Shown here in pieces: positions 1 to 8,713 of a stretch of DNA of 10,382 bases (positions are counted from its first letter, which is position 1; each line of letters starts with the position of its first letter). Below the pieces are notes generated by a model. The model saw only the letters and a program-made list of their open reading frames with translations. It did no database searches and was not told the origin of the DNA. Made by a program: the position numbers and the translations under genes. The DNA is from Euperipatoides rowelli. Taxonomy: Eukaryota > Onychophora > Udeonychophora > Euonychophora > Peripatopsidae. The stretch lies in assembly GCA_003024985.2 (NCBI GenBank), contig PXIH01S0082521.1. One strand, 5' to 3'.

Positions 1-312
1 CTGTTGAAGATGATGCCATCTATTACATCATCTTAAACAGAAATCAAAGTAACAACAGATGTTTGCTTTGATTTATGTTGAAGATGATGTCATCTATTAC
101 ATCATCTTAATCAGAAATCAAAGTAATACCAGATGTTTGCTTTGATTTCTGTTGAAGATGATGCCATCTATTACATCATCTTAAACAGAAATCAAAGTAA
201 TACCAGATGTTTGCTTTGATTTCTGTTGAAGATGATGCCATCTATTACATCATCTTAAACAGAAATCAAAGTAACACCAGATGTTTGCTTTGATTTCTGT
301 TGAAGATGATGT
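1..312. repeat. 74-bp tandem repeat, each unit a long palindrome
   Basis: The word TGTTGAAGATGATG recurs at 2, 76, 150, 224 and 298, so the period is exactly 74 with four units and a partial fifth that breaks off near 312. Each unit contains an inverted repeat: a 24-base left arm (for example 66-89, beginning CTTTGATTT and ending GATGATG), a 10-base loop (90-99) and a 24-base right arm (100-123), followed by a 16-base spacer (124-139). In the most regular units the arms pair at 23 of 24 positions. Units differ at only a few bases, so the expansion is recent or is kept homogeneous. The array starts at or before the window edge. A transcript would fold into short hairpins of about 58 nt in series. 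It is not a CRISPR array, because the spacers are copies of each other. Confidence 0.95.
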
Positions 313-433
313 AATTGATGACAAGTTCATTCCTCTCTAACATTTATAATTTGTATAAAACTTAGATTTTCACATCTTTTTAAATGAAATAAGAAAATTT
401 GATTAATTAATCATATATTTTTTGGCAAAATAG

Positions 434-691
434 ATCCAAATTGCCGAAGTTGATAATAGCATTGCTAATATACTTGAAAGCTTTAAATCACTTGAAAATT
501 ATGGAAATAGGATTCTAATTTATGATAATTATTTTAAATCGCAAGTCAGAATGCATTCTCTTGTTGTGACTAGTGAAAGCCAAGTCTGGTGTTTATTCTT
601 GTTATGCTGTTTATACAGTAGGTATACAATAGTGGGGATTTGCCCCCCACTCCCACCGCATACTCTGCATTTGACAAAAGTAACAAAAAAA
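434..691 (+). other. Uninterrupted 86-codon open frame, possible exon
   Basis: After TAG at 431-433 the frame stays open to TGA at 692-694, long for DNA this AT-rich. The first 50 or so codons give a protein-like, charged mixture (for example IAEVDNSIANILESF and NRILIYDNYFKSQ), while the end becomes hydrophobic and then proline-rich, as if coding ended before it. A T-run followed by GGCAAAATAG just before 434 could be a splice acceptor. Candidate donors are GTCTGG at about 584 and GGTATAC at 621-627. The only in-frame ATG is at 551, so as a free-standing gene it would be very short. The family is not recognised. Alternatives are a chance open frame or a transposon fragment. Confidence 0.3.
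632..650. repeat. G/C hairpin
   Basis: GTGGGG at 632-637 pairs with CCCCAC at 645-650 around a 7-base loop. It is a GC-rich island in AT-rich DNA, with a C-rich tail to about 660. It resembles the larger G/C hairpin at 961-989 and may be a worn copy of the same repeat family. Confidence 0.5.
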
Positions 692-960
692 TGACTATTT
701 TTTTTATTTTATGAATAATGGTTTATTTTTATTTTTATTAATAATGACAATGGGGCTCGACCAAGGCATCCACAGTACAAAATTCAGGGTGGGAAATGTT
801 TTTTTTTTCTCATACGGTTTTTTCACTAATATTTTTCAAGTGGATTTTCCTAATTTCCTACATAGTTCCTCCTCGCTCTCAATGGTCTAAATACTATAGT
901 TTTCACAGATTTGTCTTTGATTTTTTTGGTTGAACTTTCATTAAAGAAAGGCTGCCACAG
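692..960. other. AT-rich spacer, nothing recognised
   Basis: This stretch holds T and A runs (about 697-750 and 799-815) and no open frame, RNA gene or transposon end that I can support. Confidence 0.6.
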
Positions 961-989
961 GGAAGGGGGGGGGGCAATGGCCCCCTTCC
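961..989. repeat. G10 run forming a hairpin with a C-rich arm
   Basis: A run of ten G (965-974) lies inside an inverted repeat: GGAAGGGGG at 961-969 and CCCCCTTCC at 981-989, a perfect 9-base stem with an 11-base loop. A G-run facing a C-run like this is common inside dispersed repeats of invertebrate genomes. The source family is not identified. Confidence 0.75.
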
Positions 990-1036
990 TGCCTCTCTCT
1001 CCAGGTGCCTTTGAGTTGGACAACAAGGGTTTAAAT

Positions 1037-1389
1037 CAGGGGTTGTCAACCATTTAATACCTACCACCCACTTTTGTATGTTTATTGATGGTAAAATTTC
1101 CTTAGCGCCCACTGGCGCCATAGTACCTCAATTTAGCACAAGTGCAAAGTAATTTTTAGAGGGGGGAGAGTTTGTAAAAAATATGTAAATTTCTATTTTT
1201 ATTTAAACTTTATGTATGTTTATATATATATAGTTGATTTAAAATGAATGAATTTCTGTGAAGTAGTTAGCAATGTAATTGATATATGGAGTAAGAACAA
1301 AATTTGTAACAACGGACAAAATCCTCCACTTACCACCATGTAAGCTTGAATTGCCCACTAGTGAGTAGTGCCCAAGTTGACTACCATTG
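1037..1389. mobile_element. Non-autonomous hAT element (353 bp)
   Basis: The left end reads CAGGGGTTGTCAACC from 1037. The right end, read on the other strand from 1389, is CAATGGTAGTCAACTTG, which matches at the positions typical of hAT terminal inverted repeats (CA..GGT.GTCAAC). The flanks are GTTTAAAT (1029-1036) and GGTTAATT (1390-1397), agreeing at 6 of 8 positions, which fits a decayed 8-bp hAT target duplication. Inside the left end GCGCC (1105-1109) and GGCGC (1114-1118) form a hairpin, and a similar CCCACTAGTG motif lies near the right end (1357-1366). No coding capacity is present, so movement would have needed a transposase supplied in trans. Confidence 0.8.
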
Positions 1390-1655
1390 GGTTAATTGGT
1401 CATGAACTCCATGGAAACATCCTTATGCTATAAACATTTATTTCTTTAGCTTATATACCTAATGGTTTGAATTTAGGCTTGAAGACTGAGAATCTAATAT
1501 TAAATTGAAAAATAGGAAACAAAAACAACAAAAAAGCAAAACTTCTCTAATGATTGGCTTAAACCATATTTTTTTTTAATTCCTCCTCTAGACTTCTTTG
1601 GAAGGTTTTGTTTGTTTTTCTTTATATGCTCTTAACTAAATTTAAAAGTTATATC

Positions 1656-1672
1656 TTTTTTTTTTTTTTTTT
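1656..1672. repeat. T17 homopolymer
   Basis: Seventeen consecutive T are followed by TTAAAGATTA-type AT-rich DNA. It could be the tail of a minus-strand retroposon, but no body is recognisable next to it. Confidence 0.9.
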
Positions 1673-2076
1673 AAAGATTAACTTCTCAGTTTAAGAAAGC
1701 CAAAGAGTTTTTCTTACTGAAGTTTATTTTTAGATGATGTTAAGAAGCTATTTGATTTCCTTAAAACAAAAATTTTTTTTTATAAATTAAAGTGTTTTTT
1801 TTTTCAATTTCCATTGTTTAGTTTATTTTTATTTTTATATAAAATATCAAAGTTTTAGACATGCTTTACTTCATTTGAATGCCGTCTTCTTCTTTTATGA
1901 AGTATTTTCTTACCTACTATCCTATTTCAGATTGCACACTCTCTAAACATTGTTTTTCCAGCCGTAGTTCTTTTTATTATTTATTTTTTATATAAACTAA
2001 ATAAAGTGTTTTTAAAAGCAACTTTTCAAATATTTCGAATGCATTGACAAGCAGTGTTTTTTTTATTCTTTAAAAA

Positions 2077-2091
2077 ATATATATATATATA
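2077..2091. repeat. (AT)n microsatellite
   Basis: Alternating A and T for about seven repeats, following an A run. It is an ordinary simple repeat. Confidence 0.9.
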
Positions 2092-2163
2092 ATTTAAGAT
2101 GATTTCAAAACTTTTGATTTATTTCAGTGTTTCAATTTTTTAAAGTTAATATTTGACAATATC

Positions 2164-2238
2164 TAATTTGTATAATAAAGGAGTTAAAAAGGTTTGTATA
2201 TTGGTAAGATTTGATAAACCTCCTCAACCAATTGCTAG
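2164..2238. repeat. Diverged copy of the 3378-3556 repeat
   Basis: The order of words here (TATAATAAAGGAG, then GTATATTGGTAAGATTTG, then CCTCAACCA, then CTAG) matches 3437-3511 word by word with small changes (TATAATAAAAGAG, GTATAATGGTAAGGTTTG, CCTCAACCA, CTAG). Similarity stops after CTAG, where GC-rich GGGGCCCCC follows at 2259-2267. It may be part of a family-level interspersed repeat of unknown class. Confidence 0.6.
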
Positions 2239-2439
2239 GCACACCTGGAAATTATTCTGGGGCCCCCAAAAGGGGAATATTTTTAGGATTTGTCCAACGT
2301 GTTGAAATTAAATAAAAGTTGATGTCATTTTTTTTACGTGCAAATGCTTTATGTACATATATGTTAATATTTATGCAATATAAATAAATGGTATAAAATA
2401 AAAATTAAGCTAATAATGTCACATAAAACATTGACCTAT

Positions 2440-2680
2440 GTCATATTCCGCTTTCTGCCCACCAACGTAATTAAAGTTAGGAGTACCATGACAACTAAAA
2501 CATAGTAATGGGTGAAATTGCTATTTTTTGTTGCCAATATTAGTATATTTTCTTTGCAATCCTAACCTTACCGTAACCCTGAACCCTAGGATAATCTAGA
2601 GGTGAAATAATATTTTGTTGAGCACCGATATAAATAATACTATCGTTAGCCATATTGGTGGGCAGATAACGGAATCTGAC
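2440..2680. mobile_element. MITE-like element with 26-bp terminal inverted repeats
   Basis: The left end at 2440-2465 starts GTCATATTCCG and ends TGCCCACCAA. The reverse complement of the right end at 2655-2680 starts GTCAGATTCCG and ends TGCCCACCAA; they agree at 23 of 26 positions. The interior has no coding capacity. It holds a degenerate stretch of CCTAACC and TAACCCT words (2560-2590) and an internal direct repeat: GGTGAAATT...TTTTTTGTTG near 2513 and GGTGAAATA...TTTTGTTG near 2602. A clear target duplication is not visible, so the superfamily is unassigned. Confidence 0.65.
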
Positions 2681-3377
2681 TCAAAACTATCGATGGTCGC
2701 ACTGCATGCAAAGATAATAATGGTATCTCTATCAAAATAAAAATACATCACTATTTTTATTAAAAACAAAATAATTAAATATTTTATTTTATTAAAAGTC
2801 TTTCTCTTCATTTATTTGCAAGATACTGTATGTCACCACATCCACAATTATAGCGCTGCTGTTTATTAATAAAAATGATTTTCCTTTTATTCCATTTTAC
2901 GTTTGAATATGTCATCTTTGGCACCCATGCTACCTATAATGCCTTTCCTGATATGATTAATAATTTTTTTTTTCCTCACTAGAAGAAATATTTCCCTCCA
3001 ATAATAAATCAGAACTTTCGACATTAAATATTTTTTTTTCTAATACATTTTCGTAGAAAATAATCTCATAATAAAAGAATGTGAAAATTATTTTCGATTA
3101 AATAAACTAATTGCAAAAAAGAGTAGCACAAACTATTGGCTAAGAAAACATAAATACCAGACCTTTGTTAGAATTTACTAAACTTCATTGCTTATAATGT
3201 TCAAAAGTTTCTGTCGATTAATCCTCTCGTACATAATGCTTTTTTTAAAATTTAAACATTCATTTTATAGAAAGTACCACCATTTTCATTTTTATTGTCA
3301 TAAATGAATGCGGGGGAGGGAGCAGAGACCCCATGCATTGCTTTGCCCTTGGCTTATAATGCAGTTAAGAGTTCTGT
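2681..3377. other. AT-rich spacer, nothing recognised
   Basis: No supported gene or transposon end. A short minus-strand open frame (2596-2811) overlaps the MITE and is not credible. A small G-rich patch (3310-3334, GGGGGAGGGAGCAGAGACCCC) interrupts the AT-rich sequence and resembles the G/C hairpins at 632 and 961. Confidence 0.55.
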
Positions 3378-3556
3378 CCTCAACCACTCATCCTAGTAAA
3401 ATGATGTTTGTTTTACTTAAAACTCCTGCTAAAGCAGATCTATATAATAAAAGAGTATAAAAGTCTGTATAATGGTAAGGTTTGCTACTCTTCCTCAACC
3501 ACTCATCCTAGTCAAATGATTTTTGATTTACTTGAAAGTACTGCTAAAACAAATTT
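3378..3556. repeat. Tandem duplication, 115-bp period
   Basis: CCTCAACCACTCATCCTAGT occurs at 3378 and again at 3493. The following 45 or so bases (AAATGAT, TTTACTT, CTGCTAAA) also match with scattered substitutions. The segment between carries TATAATAAAAGAG and GTATAATGGTAAGG, which also occur in the diverged copy at 2164-2238. The second copy is truncated near 3556. The short open frame covering this area (3408-3605) is a by-product and is not thought to be a gene. Confidence 0.75.
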
Positions 3557-4505
3557 GAATGATGTTATTTTGGGCACTCTACGACTCAACCTGCTCTGGG
3601 GATGAATTTTCCAAAATTTAGACTTAAAGGAGCTGCAATGTTTGAAGGTCAACTATATAGCCAATTCAGGAACTCTAATTACTCCAGAAACAACTTGAGA
3701 AATGTTTTTAAAACTTATTCGTTTGCCAATAGGTGGCTTATTTTTTTTTTGCTATTATTCTATACTTTCCATAAACTTAGGTTTTGTTGAAATTGATTTA
3801 GTCTTTTTCTTTATTTTAAGTTATCTTATGAGAAGATTTATATTTATCCGTAAGTATAGCTTAAGTTTGAATGAAATTAATGAAATAATGAACTCGTATT
3901 CAATGTACAACAGAAATTCTGAAAAGAACTAAGTCAATGACATGGTCATTTCCATAGCTTTCATAATAGTCATTTCGTTTATGGATTGACATATTGCGGT
4001 TTTGCTTATCTTATATTTTCTGTATAGAAATTCTCCATAGGAGATAAAATTATTTTGAAAAGTAAACATGAAGATTGACAATGTGTTGAAATACTAGTGT
4101 CTGCTGAGCAAACTTATCCATATGGATTACTACTGGAATGAACGTTGATTGGTTAACAGTTGGGCTGACACCTGTTTGACACCGATAAAATAACCACATA
4201 TTTTTTTACAGCAATGCACCATAAACAATAAATTTTCAGTGCAGTGTGGGCCCTAGAAAATTTAAACATTTTGATTTTTAATCGATTTATATGACCTAGA
4301 TTTAGCAATCAATTGCATCACTTTCTCAATGCCATGACAGTAAAGGTGAATTTAAAACCTTTAGGTATCATGGTTTACTCTTTGATCACAAAACCGGACT
4401 GTTCTGCCACCTATTATTCCATTTAAGTATTAAAAAAATAGAAATTATTAAATGTGTATAATAACAAGTGTATGTCTATTCATTAAATTCTGTTTTGTTT
4501 GATGT
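3557..4505. other. AT-rich spacer with weak hydrophobic open frames only
   Basis: Two overlapping plus-strand frames (3602-3790 and 3702-3932) encode short, Phe/Leu/Ile-rich peptides of the kind AT-rich DNA yields by chance, with no recognisable family. The 3' LTR expected just below 4506 for the minus-strand copia relic is not visible: there is no purine tract followed by TG and no resemblance to the LTR-like block at 9165-9470. Confidence 0.55.
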
Positions 4506-5217
4506 CTAGTTTGTGACTTCCTCGTGAAGTTTTATAAAGATGTCTTTGGGAAGTCCTTTTGTTGGTATATTTGCTAGTTGTTTGTGATGTGTATAATAAT
4601 AGATGGTGATAACTTTTGCTTTGTATTTTAATCTGTTAAATTGATACCAGAGGTCTATGTGCCATAAGCATTTGTGGTATTCGGCGTTCTTTATGAGTCG
4701 TTTGGTGCTTTGGTTATCCTAATTTATATGGAGGGATATTATTTTGAGTATTTAGATCTTTAGGGTGTGGAGCAACATTGTTCTTTAACTGCCATGGTGG
4801 CTGCCATGCATTCAGCTACCATAGTTGATAGGTACATGGCACTGCATTATTACTTACTTTGAATAGGTATCCAGTTACTGAACTTCTTACAGTGTATGTC
4901 AGGATCGGATGCATAGTGGGAATCTGAGTATCCTATAATTGAAAGTTATTCTGTTCTTTCATACTTGATACACACATGTTTAGTCTCTTTTAAGTTTTTG
5001 ATTATTCTTTTGACTGCTTTCTGGTGCTCATGTCAATAATTGTTTGAATGACATCTGACCAGATTGACCACAAACTCTATGTCTGGTCTGCTTACAATGG
5101 AGATAATGATCAGTGCTCCCCCTGCTTCCTTGTATGGTATGTCTTCTTGTAAGTTTTCTTCAGTGCTTGGTCTTAGTTGTATATGGGGCCACTGGGTTGT
5201 TGCTGGATTTCATCTCT
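4506..5217 (-). pseudogene. Ty1/copia retrotransposon pol relic: end of reverse transcriptase and RNase H
   Basis: Read on the minus strand, pieces of the C-terminal Ty1/copia polyprotein appear in order. They are NNPVAP (about 5200), EENLQEDIPYKEA with SRPDIEFVVNL (5137-5066), KAVKRIIKNLKETKH and IIGYSDS with YASDPD (5020-4898), SVTGYLFKV (about 4881-4855), LSTMVAECMAATMAVKE (4831-4781, where the family has AEY), DNQS (4718), NAEYH, HID, and LANIPTKGLPKD near the end, closing at TAG (4506-4508). In the family this region finishes cDNA synthesis and removes RNA from the RNA:DNA hybrid in virus-like particles. The copy is dead: TGA at 5033-5035, TAA at 4946-4948, a frameshift near 4894, loss of about ten residues plus a frame change near 4835, and another change before 4718. 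The last 71 codons remain open. Integrase, gag and LTRs are not seen. Confidence in family is high. Confidence 0.9.
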
Positions 5218-5999
5218 TCTAGTTGAATTAACCTTCCTCCTTTTTGTATATTATTTCCATCCCCTTTGGCACACACATTTTCCCAATTTGTTTATTTTTA
5301 ATTTAAATATATTTATTTGTGTAGTTATATTGCCTTCTCTGATGTTATCTTATTACTTCATTGGATATTTTGTTTTTAAAACTGGGTTTTTGTGTGATCA
5401 TACCACTTGTAATTTAATCTTCATTTAGTTATCTGTAAGGTTTGGTCTGTAATATTAGTACATTTAATTTAGATTCATTATTTATTTATTTATTGGCTGT
5501 ATTATTTGAATCGATGGCCGGAATTAAATATTTTGACATAATTGACTTCCTTGTAGTATTCAGGTCATATTTGATAATGTTGCTTAATTTGTTAGTTTTA
5601 ATTAGTTATTCTCAAACGAAAATTGATTTTTAGATATCCATTTAAATCTACCAGTTTATTTAGAATGTTTTTTTTTTAGAATTGAAGAAGGGAGGGGGGA
5701 AAGTAATAAAAGTTTCTGATGAATATCGATTTTAGTTTTTATCTCAGGCAATTATTGATTTGCTTTAATTTGAATTTAATGAAATAAAAGTAAAATTTAA
5801 TTAAAATTTAATTTATCTCTGCTCCAGTTTCATTTGATCTTTCATTTTTCCATTGATTTGTGAAAGATGGTTGAAATATTTTTTGTCATTTTATTGACAT
5901 GGATTGAATATGATGTTTAGAATCACTTTATCTATTATTTCAGAGGTCTTCAATTATGGTGATATTCCTTGGTGATGCACAAAGAAAATAGAATATACA
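5218..5999. other. AT-rich spacer, nothing recognised
   Basis: Copia similarity fades near 5220-5230. Two hydrophobic plus-strand open frames (5177-5428, partly antisense to the copia relic, and 5442-5633) look like chance products of T-rich DNA. No transposon ends were found. Confidence 0.55.
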
Positions 6000-6305
6000 T
6001 TCACACACATCATGTGTGAGCACAATGCTTGCACCCCCCTCCTATGTGCATGGCATGTGCACATGATGTACGCATGTGCACAGATGGCAGGCAAATGCAC
6101 ATATTCCACTCACCATACACAAGGCCCACATGCCATGCACGACTGTGATTGTACCACACCCCACAAATCCATGTGCACAACACACTGCCTGCACATGACA
6201 CATCATAAGCATGTGCACCTCACATACACATACACCACAAGCACACACATAAACCACCTGTACACAGTTTTGCACCACACCTCATGCATGCACCACACCA
6301 TCTAA
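6000..6305. repeat. Degenerate CA/TG-rich minisatellite
   Basis: About 300 bases are built from words such as CACACA, CATGTGCACA, CATGCA and CACCACAC, far richer in C than the surroundings. There is no fixed period. Both strands lack stops over much of the block (frames 6012-6305 plus, 6010-6201 and 6042-6278 minus), because CA/TG-type DNA rarely makes stop codons. The peptides, rich in His, Cys, Met and Thr, are therefore shadows and not genes. The alternating purine-pyrimidine character could favour Z-DNA. Confidence 0.85.
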
Positions 6306-6910
6306 ATTTGTTCATGCTTCTCTGCAGCTATTTTTCTTAACATGGTTCACAGAGCAATGAAATTGACGAATTCAACAGCTAATCATATTTCTCCTATTTC
6401 CAATAGTTATTATGGTTTTTTTTTTACATTTTAGTGTTAAAGTGGATTCTATTTACCTCCTAATAAAGTGTGCAAATATCACACTTTTGCTGTTGATGAA
6501 AACCCATCTTCTAAAATGACATCAAACTGTACTATTTATAACCTAAGATCATATGATTGGTAAACTGCTCAACAAGATGGAGAATGAAAGAGTAGAACTG
6601 TATATATTTTTCTATAATTACAAACTATGATTTATACATGACTGATTTCTGCAGACTGCATTAACCATTGGATTATCTCTTTGGATCCTTCAGTTTGCTA
6701 CGATCAATCATACACAATTAATGGTTGATAACTTCACTTTATTTGGATTGTTGTTGTTTACAAAATTGAGTAGTAACTTACTAAAGGAGCAGGGGTGTTA
6801 ATAAAGTCTTTCTCTATTTATGAAAAGTCATTTAGAAAACCATTGTAGGTAGCAGTGAACAGTTTATGGAAAAGTGCAGGTGAGCTCATAAAGTTTTTAT
6901 TATTTCTTAA
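6306..6910. other. Spacer, nothing firm recognised
   Basis: Moderately AT-rich. A stop-free stretch of about 50 codons follows TTTCTGCAG near 6645-6653, a possible splice acceptor, but the peptide is not recognised and is too short to support an exon. Confidence 0.5.
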
Positions 6911-6985
6911 TAGGTACATGCTGGGTAATAATAGTGCATGCAGGGTAATAATAGGTGCATCATGGGTACTAATAGGTCATGCTGC
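6911..6985. repeat. 20-21 bp tandem repeat, about 3.7 copies
   Basis: Units begin TAGGTACATGCTGGGTAATAA (6911), TAGTGCATGCAGGGTAATAA (6932), TAGGTGCATCATGGGTACTAA (6952) and TAGGTCATGCTG (6973). The spacing is 21, 20 and 21 with a few substitutions per unit. It is a short, old minisatellite. Confidence 0.85.
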
Positions 6986-7244
6986 AATCAACGAATTCTA
7001 AAATAAAAGCAAACCATGTACTTGCACATGAGGCAGTTTTTTTTCTTTAACCATTGGTATTTTTTCATCAAGGTGGGGCCAGTTACACTCTTGTCTTATT
7101 TTTGTGAATGGTAAGGAAAGAACAAAAGAGTTAATGCCTTTAAGCCTGCTAATAGAAAACAAATTATTGAAAGGATTTCACAATTTACTGGGAATCTTTT
7201 ATCACGTGTTGTTATGATAAAATTAATAATGCCAATTCTTAAAT

Positions 7245-7904
7245 CAGGGCGACAACCCTTTTATCTGGAGCGCGTACCAAAAATTTACAAAAAATATTTT
7301 TTTAGTTTCAGGATTTTATTCAGACAAGATTATAAAAAAATAACATAGAATTTCATAAAGATGAACTCATAACTTATCATAAACTTTTTCATATAAAAAT
7401 TAATGAGATTTTTCTTGTTGCACCTTGGTACTTTTTTTTTTTAATTACAAAAAGTAAATATTTTATTATATGCTACCCTAAATTAAATTACCTTTATACA
7501 CTCATACACAAAAGACTCACAGAAAAACAAAACACAGTGCACATGTACCGTACTACAATATTACCCTTACCACTGCTTGTTTCTGCCTACTGGCAGATGA
7601 TGCTGCATGAAATGCTTAAGAAACTCATATATGATTAGGTACTAGAAAAATGGAAGAGTACGGGAATTCTAATCTTGAGTCATCTACAATGTGTTGACTG
7701 ATGTGAGGAAATATCGAGTTTGTTCATTTTGTAAGTTTCTTTTGTGTAAAACAAAATTTTACTTGTATATATTGTAAGTATTAAAAAAAAAAATAGAAAA
7801 ATTTATAAACCTATAAATTTATATGACATTTAAATCATTCATGTGACAGCAGAATTTTTGTACATCCAACCTCAGGCACTCCTGCCAAAGGTTCACCGCT
7901 CCTC
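7245..7904. mobile_element. Non-autonomous hAT element (about 660 bp)
   Basis: The left end reads CAGGGCGACAACCCTTTT from 7245. The right end, read on the opposite strand from 7904, is GAGGAGCGGTGAACCTTTGG. With two or three single-base gaps they share AGG.GCG...AACC.TTT..C.GGAG.GC, the shape of hAT terminal inverted repeats; the outermost C at the right is mutated. The flanks TCTTAAAT (7237-7244) and CCATACAT (7905-7912) agree at 5 of 8, a weak target duplication. The interior is AT-rich with no open frame of note, so it is either a MITE or an internally deleted copy. Exact ends are uncertain by a base or two. Confidence 0.6.
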
Positions 7905-7912
7905 CCATACAT

Positions 7913-8515
7913 CAGTTAAATAAAAAATGATCAATTAATATAAGATGAATTTACAATATTTCGTTGTTATCGCTAAAATGAAAAAAAAAATTAACAACTC
8001 CAATCGTAATATATTTGTTATTATGAAAGTGCATACTTCTTATGAGTGCATGAATATAAGTGACACATAACAGACATTTTTGTTAAGCTTAAAACAGTTT
8101 ATTTTTAACTTCATTTATTAAAAAAAAAAAAGAAACAGAAATTTACAGCAAATAACTTCAGCTAATTTTTTAGATCAAGCAGCTGTAGCCCAACTACTTA
8201 AAAAATAGGTTACCCAAACTAGTTGTTACTATAAGAGTATAAATTGTAATTGTGGATTAGTAATGCAATATATGGGTCATCTGGTTTAATTTAGGAAAGT
8301 GTTTATTGGTAATGTTTGTATATTACATTACAATCATGATAATTCCTCATGATGATATTGAATAGTTACAGAAGACAAATAAGAAAGTGTTTATTGATTA
8401 TGCAATGATACAATATCATTGAGAAGTTTCATTGAGCTAGTGGAACCCCTGAGAATATCTGATAAAACTACCAAAACAGTCATGTGGCAGGAACATCTCC
8501 AGGCATCATGCTGGT
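7913..8515. other. AT-rich spacer with a small direct repeat and a hairpin
   Basis: GAAAGTGTTTATTG occurs at 8295-8308 and 8383-8396. ATCATGA (8333-8339) and TCATGAT (8347-8353) form a 7-base stem. The segment from about 8430 may belong to the LINE relic that follows, but its frame cannot be traced. Nothing else is recognised. Confidence 0.5.
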
Positions 8516-8713
8516 ATGAAGAATCTCACTAGACTGGCTACGATCTGGACTGGTAGAAATGGAAGACGCTCAATAGACTATGACTGGTATGGGAAGATCC
8601 ATGCAGAATGTGATTAATTGGAATACAGAGATGATAATGGTTGCTTATGTGGTGAGCTCCAGACTATGGAACACAGTAATTGTAATGGACGAAGTTCATT
8701 GATTACAGATTAG
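8516..8713 (+). pseudogene. LINE (non-LTR) ORF2 C-terminal relic
   Basis: One frame from ATG 8516 to TAG 8711-8713, interrupted by TAA at 8615-8617, gives TRLATIWTGRNGRR, then DYDWYGK, then CLCGELQTMEHSNC. This matches the C-terminal tail of many animal LINE reverse-transcriptase proteins, where a RLRTG.GR-type motif, a W-G pair and a zinc-knuckle-like C.CG..QTM.H...C motif follow the polymerase domain. Here the Cys codons are at 8642, 8648 and 8681 and the His at 8672; the last spacing (H-x2-C) is shorter than usual, so the motif is damaged. The polymerase core, endonuclease and 3' tail are not seen. The clade (Jockey-like or similar) cannot be decided. ATG 8516 is not thought to be a real start. 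Confidence 0.7.

Larger units (their letters stand above)
1398..2163. other. AT-rich spacer with simple repeats
   Basis: No gene is recognised here. The stretch contains many T runs, including T17 at 1656-1672, and an AT microsatellite at 2077-2091. TTTCAG at about 1926-1931 is splice-acceptor-like but is followed by no convincing open frame. Confidence 0.6.

Noticed and set aside
1-312. CRISPR array
   Set aside because: The sequence between repeats is itself repeated, the repeat is the whole 74-base unit, and the window is eukaryotic in character.
903-1121. 72-codon minus-strand open frame
   Set aside because: It spans the G10 hairpin and the left end of the hAT element; the Pro/Leu-rich middle is just the G-run read on the other strand.
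2560-2590. Interstitial telomere repeat
   Set aside because: The CCTAACC and TAACCCT words are too few and irregular, and they lie inside the MITE-like element.
2596-2811. 71-codon minus-strand open frame
   Set aside because: It starts in AT-rich spacer and runs into the MITE right end; hydrophobic AT-type composition with no motif.
3602-3932. Two overlapping hydrophobic plus-strand frames, possible membrane peptides
   Set aside because: Phe/Leu/Ile-rich peptides are expected from T-rich DNA; the frames overlap each other and show no family features.
5177-5633. Hydrophobic plus-strand frames of 83 and 63 codons
   Set aside because: The first begins antisense to the copia relic; both have composition typical of chance frames.
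6010-6305. His/Cys-rich frames on both strands
   Set aside because: They arise from CA/TG-rich repeat DNA, which rarely contains stops on either strand.
6645-6820. Possible exon after TTTCTGCAG
   Set aside because: About 50 codons only, unrecognised and hydrophobic, without a supporting donor site.
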